Source: JAGHKQ01 sp041920565 (lineage in GTDB: Bacteria > Bacillota > Bacilli > Bacillales > Bacillaceae_G). Taken from it: a DNA stretch of 64,000 nt. The notes below the pieces were generated by a model. It was not told where the DNA came from, searched no databases, and was given only the letters and a program-made list of their open reading frames with translations. Positions 60,201 to 64,000 of the stretch are shown here, piece after piece. Within the stretch, counting starts at the first letter, position 1, and every line of letters begins with the position of its first letter. Both the position numbers and the translations under genes were made by a program. The DNA is taken from NCBI GenBank assembly GCA_041920565.1, contig JBHGXS010000052.1:49482-113481 (forward strand), given 5' to 3'.

Positions 60201-61241
60201 ATGCCAGTCACAATTAAAGATGTAGCCAAAAAAGCAAATGTCGCACCATCCACAGTTTCTCGCGTAATTGCTGACAGCCCTCGTATCAGTACAAAAACAA
60301 AAAAACGAGTGCAAAAGGTTATGGAGGAATTAGGGTATCATCCAAACCTGAATGCCAGGAGTTTGGCCAACCAATCCACGAAAGCAATCGGTTTAATTAT
60401 GCCAAGCTCTGCAAATAAAACATTTCAAAATCCGTTTTTTCCGGAGGTCATTCGTGGAATCAGTTCATTTGCAAATATAAAAGACTATTCTATATATATG
60501 TCTACGGGAGAGACGGAACAAGAAATTTATGAAGGCGTTGTAAAGATGGTGCAAGGGAGACGCGTGGATGGCATTGTCCTTCTTTATTCACGTGTTGATG
60601 ATAAGGTAATGCAATATTTAATGGATCAACAATTTCCGTTTGTTTTAATCGGAAAACCGCAACATTCACCAGACCAAATTACCTATATTGATAACGATAA
60701 TATTCGAGCGAGTCGTGAAGTAACGGAATATTTACTTTCACTTGGTCACCAACGTATCGCTTTCGTCGGCGGAACTCCGAATTTGATGGTAACAAAAGAT
60801 CGGTTGAAAGGCTTTAAGGAAGCATTTATGCATGCCGGTCTTCCGGTGTCGGAAGAATTTATTTTTTACGTGGAGTTTTTACGGGAAGGCGGACAAGAAG
60901 CAGTTGAACAAATTATGTCTCAAAAAGATCGTCCTACAGCTATTGTCGTAACAGATGATTTAATGGCCCTCGGTGTATTAAGTACATTGATGGAAAAGGG
61001 GTACAATGTTCCCGATGATGTATCGGTTGCAAGTTTTAATAATGTTATTTTTTCAGAAATTGCTTGTCCGCCGCTTACCTCAGTTGACGTACGTACGTTT
61101 CAGCTTGGCTACGAAGCTGCTAGAAGCATAGTTGAAAAAATTGAAACGACCGATTCAACCTGTAAAAGCATTATCGTTCCTCACGAAATCATAAAACGTC
61201 AAACGTGTAAGGAATTGAATAAGCAGCTATGTACTCAGTAA
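60201..61241 (+). CDS. mdxR: LacI-family maltose operon repressor (MalR/MdxR type)
   Basis: A 346-residue regulator. HTH TIKDVAKKANVAPSTVSRVI (residues 4-23), hinge helix NLNARSLANQ, then a sugar-binding sensor domain. It lies between GH31 and GH65 genes and is the best candidate to bind the GCAAACGATTGC-type operators in this cluster. ATG 60201 follows AGAAAGGATGG; the longer frame from 60096 has no ribosome site. In Staphylococcus and Bacillus homologues the inducer is maltose or maltotriose; here inferred. Confidence 0.93.
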   Translation: MPVTIKDVAKKANVAPSTVSRVIADSPRISTKTKKRVQKVMEELGYHPNLNARSLANQSTKAIGLIMPSSANKTFQNPFFPEVIRGISSFANIKDYSIYMSTGETEQEIYEGVVKMVQGRRVDGIVLLYSRVDDKVMQYLMDQQFPFVLIGKPQHSPDQITYIDNDNIRASREVTEYLLSLGHQRIAFVGGTPNLMVTKDRLKGFKEAFMHAGLPVSEEFIFYVEFLREGGQEAVEQIMSQKDRPTAIVVTDDLMALGVLSTLMEKGYNVPDDVSVASFNNVIFSEIACPPLTSVDVRTFQLGYEAARSIVEKIETTDSTCKSIIVPHEIIKRQTCKELNKQLCTQ

Positions 61242-61254
61242 CATAGCTGCTTAT
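61219..61254 (+). terminator. Hairpin at the end of mdxR
   Basis: Stem ATAAGCAGCTATGT with ACATAGCTGCTTAT spanning the stop codon, then a short TTT. Confidence 0.65.
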
Positions 61255-61262
61255 TTGATAAT

Positions 61263-61274
61263 GCAAACGATTGT
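61263..61274. promoter_or_regulatory. LacI-type operator upstream of maltose phosphorylase
   Basis: GCAAACGATTGT lies 44 bases before the GH65 start. It is one base from the operator upstream of nplT (read on the other strand). Confidence 0.65.
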
Positions 61275-61317
61275 ATCAATTTTTTACTTTTAACTAATTA
61301 AAATAAGGTGATAAATA

Positions 61318-63627
61318 ATGAAAAGATTATTTGTGGTAGACGAATGGAAAGTCATTGAAAACGAACTGCACAAAGAAGAGTTTCGTTTAGCGGAAAGTAT
61401 AACGAGTTTAGGAAACGGTCATATGGGGATGCGCGGGAACTTTGAAGAGACGTATTCAGGAGATTTTCACCGCGGTTCTTATATTGCAGGAGTTTGGTTT
61501 CCTGACAAAACACGCGTAGGCTGGTGGAAAAACGGGTATCCGGATTACTTTGGCAAGGTGATTAACTCTGTGAACTACATCGGCATCCGAGTACTGGTCG
61601 ATGGGCAAGACCTGGATTTATATACGGCAGATGTAAAAGAATATTATCGCGAATTGGATATGCAGCACGGAGTATTAACGCGTAAGTTTACTGTTAACCA
61701 TGGAGGGAAAGAAACAGAGTTTAAGGTTGTTCGTTTCTTATCTGTGGCAGACAGCGAATTGGCTGTAATCCGATACAGTGCGACACCAAAAAACTATGAT
61801 GGCACGATCACATTCATTCCATATTTAGACGGTGATGTGCGCAACGAAGATTCTAACTATGAAGAAGATTTTTGGTTACCGGTCGCTCAAGGTGTGAAAG
61901 AGTGCGAAGGAAACTTGGTCATGCGCACGAAAGACAATCCGTTCGGAACACCGACATTCCAGGTGGCTGCCACAATGAAAGTGGAAGTGGAAGGCACTGT
62001 GAAAGACGTGCAAGCAAGCAGCAAAGAAGAATACGTAGAAAACGTGATTGCGCTGGACGCAAAGCAAGGGCAAACAGTTACGGTGACGAAGTATGTAGCT
62101 GTAACGACAGACAGAGACCATGATGCTTCTGTACTTGTGGAAAAAGGGAAAGAAGTGCTGGAGCGCAGCCTGGCAAAAGGATACGAAACGCTGTTAGATG
62201 AGCATAAAAAAGGTTGGCTGTCTCGTTGGGAAATTGCGGATGTGGAAATCAAAGGAGACGAAGAAGCTCAACAGGGAATTCGCTTTAACTTATTCCAATT
62301 ATTCTGTACCTATTACGGCGAAGACGCTCGTTTAAATATTGGACCGAAAGGCTTCACGGGTGAAAAATACGGCGGTGCGACATATTGGGATACAGAAGCG
62401 TATGCCCTTCCGTTATACTTATCCACCGCAAAGCCGGAAGTGGCGCGCAATCTGTGCATATATCGCCACAATCAATTAGAGGAAGCGTATGTGAACGCAA
62501 GTAAGCAAGGACTAGCAGGTGCATTGTATCCAATGGTGACATTCACAGGTATCGAATGCCATAACGAATGGGAGATTACATTCGAAGAAATTCATCGCAA
62601 CGGAGCCATCGCATACGGCATTTATAACTATGTAAACTATACAGGTGATAAAGATTATTTACATGAATACGGGATTGATGTACTAGTCGGCATTTCTCGT
62701 TTCTGGGCGGATCGTGTGCATTACAATAAAAAGAAAAATGTATACATGATGCATGGGGTAACGGGACCAAATGAATACGAGAACAACGTCAATAACAACT
62801 GGTACACCAATCGTATTGCGGCGTGGACGTTGGAGTACACGTTAGAAGTAATCGATTATTTAAAGGCAAAAGGCTATCAAAGCTGCGAAATAGGATTAAA
62901 CATTACAGAAGACGAGTTAAGCAAATGGAAAGACATTATAGAAAAGATGTATTATCCATACGATGAAGAACTGGGAGTGTTCGTACAGCACGATACATTC
63001 TTAGATAAAGACTTACGTACAGTAGATACATTGGCTCCAGAGGACAGACCGCTGAACCAAAAATGGTCTTGGGATAAAATTTTGCGCAGCTGCTTCATTA
63101 AACAAGCGGATGTATTACAAGGAATTTATTTCTTAAACGACCGCTTTACAATGGAGGAAAAGCGCCGCAACTTTGAATTCTATGAGCCAATGACAGTACA
63201 CGAGTCCAGCTTATCTCCATGTATCCACTCTATTTTAGCAGCAGAGCTTGGCATGGAAGAAAAAGCGTATGAGATGTATCATCGCACAGCACGCTTAGAT
63301 TTGGATAACTATAACAACGACACGGAAGACGGCTTGCATATCACAAGCATGACAGGCTCTTGGCTGTCCATCGTTCAAGGGTTTGCCGGCATGAGAACGT
63401 TCAATGAATCTCTTTCTTTCCGGCCATTTATTCCATCTGCTTGGGACAGCTACTCTTTCAACATTGTGTATAGAGACCATAATTTCAAAGTAACCGTAAA
63501 CAAAGAGGAAGTAACACTGACACAAACGGAAGGCAGCGACCTGCAAGTAAAAGTATACGATGAAACAGTTACGCTTCCGGTGAATGGAACAGTGACGGTG
63601 GCTTTACAAACAAGCAATTCCGGCTGA
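61318..63627 (+). CDS. mdxK: Maltose phosphorylase (GH65)
   Basis: A 769-residue GH65 enzyme. It phosphorolyses maltose to glucose and beta-glucose 1-phosphate. N-terminal beta-sandwich with GNGHMGMRGNFEE, then an alpha/alpha-barrel; general-acid Glu in GVTGPNEYENNVNNNWYTN (about residue 486). AAGGTGATAA lies before the ATG. In most genomes pgmB/pgcM (beta-phosphoglucomutase) follows; here the sequence runs into a permease fragment and an IS630 element instead. Confidence 0.94.
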   Translation: MKRLFVVDEWKVIENELHKEEFRLAESITSLGNGHMGMRGNFEETYSGDFHRGSYIAGVWFPDKTRVGWWKNGYPDYFGKVINSVNYIGIRVLVDGQDLDLYTADVKEYYRELDMQHGVLTRKFTVNHGGKETEFKVVRFLSVADSELAVIRYSATPKNYDGTITFIPYLDGDVRNEDSNYEEDFWLPVAQGVKECEGNLVMRTKDNPFGTPTFQVAATMKVEVEGTVKDVQASSKEEYVENVIALDAKQGQTVTVTKYVAVTTDRDHDASVLVEKGKEVLERSLAKGYETLLDEHKKGWLSRWEIADVEIKGDEEAQQGIRFNLFQLFCTYYGEDARLNIGPKGFTGEKYGGATYWDTEAYALPLYLSTAKPEVARNLCIYRHNQLEEAYVNASKQGLAGALYPMVTFTGIECHNEWEITFEEIHRNGAIAYGIYNYVNYTGDKDYLHEYGIDVLVGISRFWADRVHYNKKKNVYMMHGVTGPNEYENNVNNNWYTNRIAAWTLEYTLEVIDYLKAKGYQSCEIGLNITEDELSKWKDIIEKMYYPYDEELGVFVQHDTFLDKDLRTVDTLAPEDRPLNQKWSWDKILRSCFIKQADVLQGIYFLNDRFTMEEKRRNFEFYEPMTVHESSLSPCIHSILAAELGMEEKAYEMYHRTARLDLDNYNNDTEDGLHITSMTGSWLSIVQGFAGMRTFNESLSFRPFIPSAWDSYSFNIVYRDHNFKVTVNKEEVTLTQTEGSDLQVKVYDETVTLPVNGTVTVALQTSNSG

Positions 63628-63672
63628 TTTGTATGAAGCTGCTACAATCGATGGAGCAACTATATATAACTG
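63624..63672 (+). pseudogene. Sugar ABC permease fragment (EAA loop) between GH65 and the IS
   Basis: In the frame of GCTGATTTGTATGAAGCT the bases read ADLYEAATIDGAT then IYN and stop. LYEAAxIDGAT is the EAA loop of MalF/UgpA-type sugar permeases. Only about 13 codons remain, starting exactly at the end of the GH65 stop codon. It is neither the mdxF nor the mdxG EAA loop (VFEAAKIDGATP and LDESAMIDGATK). Confidence 0.6.
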
Positions 63673-63694
63673 ACTTTCTTTTTCGACATACAGC

Positions 63695-64000
63695 TTAGTT
63701 TAGCCCAAGCCGGCGGAGCACGGCTTGGGGCATCTGAGCAATTTCTGACAAAAAGGCCCCTACCACTTCTTCGATGGAGGCTTTTGTTGGATGAAACACG
63801 TTGGCGATGACTTGTTGCTTCAGCCACTTCCACAACCGTTCGATGGGATTAAGGTTGGGAGAATACGGCGGAAGATACATCAACAGAATTCGGCCTGCGT
63901 TCTGGCGCAAGAATCCCTGCACCTTTTCACTGCGGTGGATCCGAGCATTGTCGGTCACCATGACGACAAACTTTCCTTCATATTCCTTTAGTACGAACTC
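63695..64000 (-). mobile_element. IS630-family transposase, C-terminal part, running off the window
   Basis: A minus-strand frame open to the window edge. It ends with the DDE superfamily C-terminal half: second Asp in VMVTDNARIHRSEKV, the motif LPPYSPNLNPIERLWKWLKQ with the catalytic Glu, and a short tail. This is the Tc1/mariner-like IS630 arrangement. The N-terminal part with the first Asp lies beyond base 64000. IS630 inserts at TA; TA dinucleotides lie at 63662-63668, and the exact end of the element was not determined. Confidence 0.9.

Overview
The window is chromosomal DNA from a low-to-moderate GC, endospore-forming member of the Bacillaceae. Evidence is a gene order that follows the Bacillus subtilis 90-100 degree region and its B. 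cereus-group counterpart (yhaI-hpr-yhaH-hit-ecsABC-yhaA-pbpF-hemEHY-yhgDE, yhfH-yhfI-lplJ-yhfL, yhfN, comK, yhjE-sip-addBA-yisB-gerP-yisI-yisK-yisL-asnO), the complete GerP spore-coat operon, ComK and Spo0E-like regulators, strong Shine-Dalgarno sequences, and many TTG/GTG starts. The glyoxylate genes aceB-aceA, absent from B. subtilis 168, point to a lineage nearer the B. cereus/Ectobacillus side; that placement is inference. No rRNA, tRNA or CRISPR array was found.

Layout. 1-7.4 kb: a tiny YjcZ-like protein, the sporulation/protease repressor Hpr, YhaH, Hit, a decayed stretch with scattered GAGACACCCCATTT repeats, the EcsABC locus and a peptidase-family amidohydrolase. 7.6-17.9 kb: penicillin-binding protein PbpF, the coproporphyrin-dependent heme operon hemEHY, a TetR repressor with its YhgE target (two matching operators), and an autoregulated LacI-type regulator. 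18-27.4 kb: YhfH, YhfI, lipoate ligase, acyl-CoA ligase, a seven-copy 41-bp tandem repeat, a Sco1-type copper protein, an M48 peptidase and the glyoxylate shunt. 27.5-45.5 kb: a tubby-like membrane protein, ComK, TVP38 protein, signal peptidase, AddAB recombination nuclease, YisB, GerPA-F (sigma-K-type promoter), YisI, YisK, YisL, a DUF2777 protein and asparagine synthetase. 45.5-50.6 kb: a flavin amine oxidase, a relic resembling an IS200/IS605 right end, amtB-glnK with two TnrA-type boxes and a perfect cre site, an orphan Fur box, a DUF1540 protein and a broken AraC regulator. 50.7-64 kb: a maltodextrin regulon (GH13 neopullulanase, DUF1189 protein, MdxEFG transporter, GH31 alpha-glucosidase, LacI-type repressor, GH65 maltose phosphorylase) that ends in a permease fragment abutting an IS630-family element.

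How the genes cooperate. Maltodextrins are imported by MdxEFG, hydrolysed by the GH13 and GH31 enzymes, and maltose is phosphorolysed by the GH65 enzyme; related 12-bp operators with a central CG lie in four intergenic regions of this block and are the likely targets of the local LacI-type repressor. The beta-phosphoglucomutase that normally accompanies the phosphorylase is not present before the IS element. AmtB-GlnK is placed under nitrogen control by its TnrA-like boxes. Most of the remaining genes are conserved Bacillus housekeeping, competence and sporulation functions. No clearly new defence or biosynthetic system was found; the best unexplained signals are the repeats, the mobile-element relics and the orphan regulatory sites.
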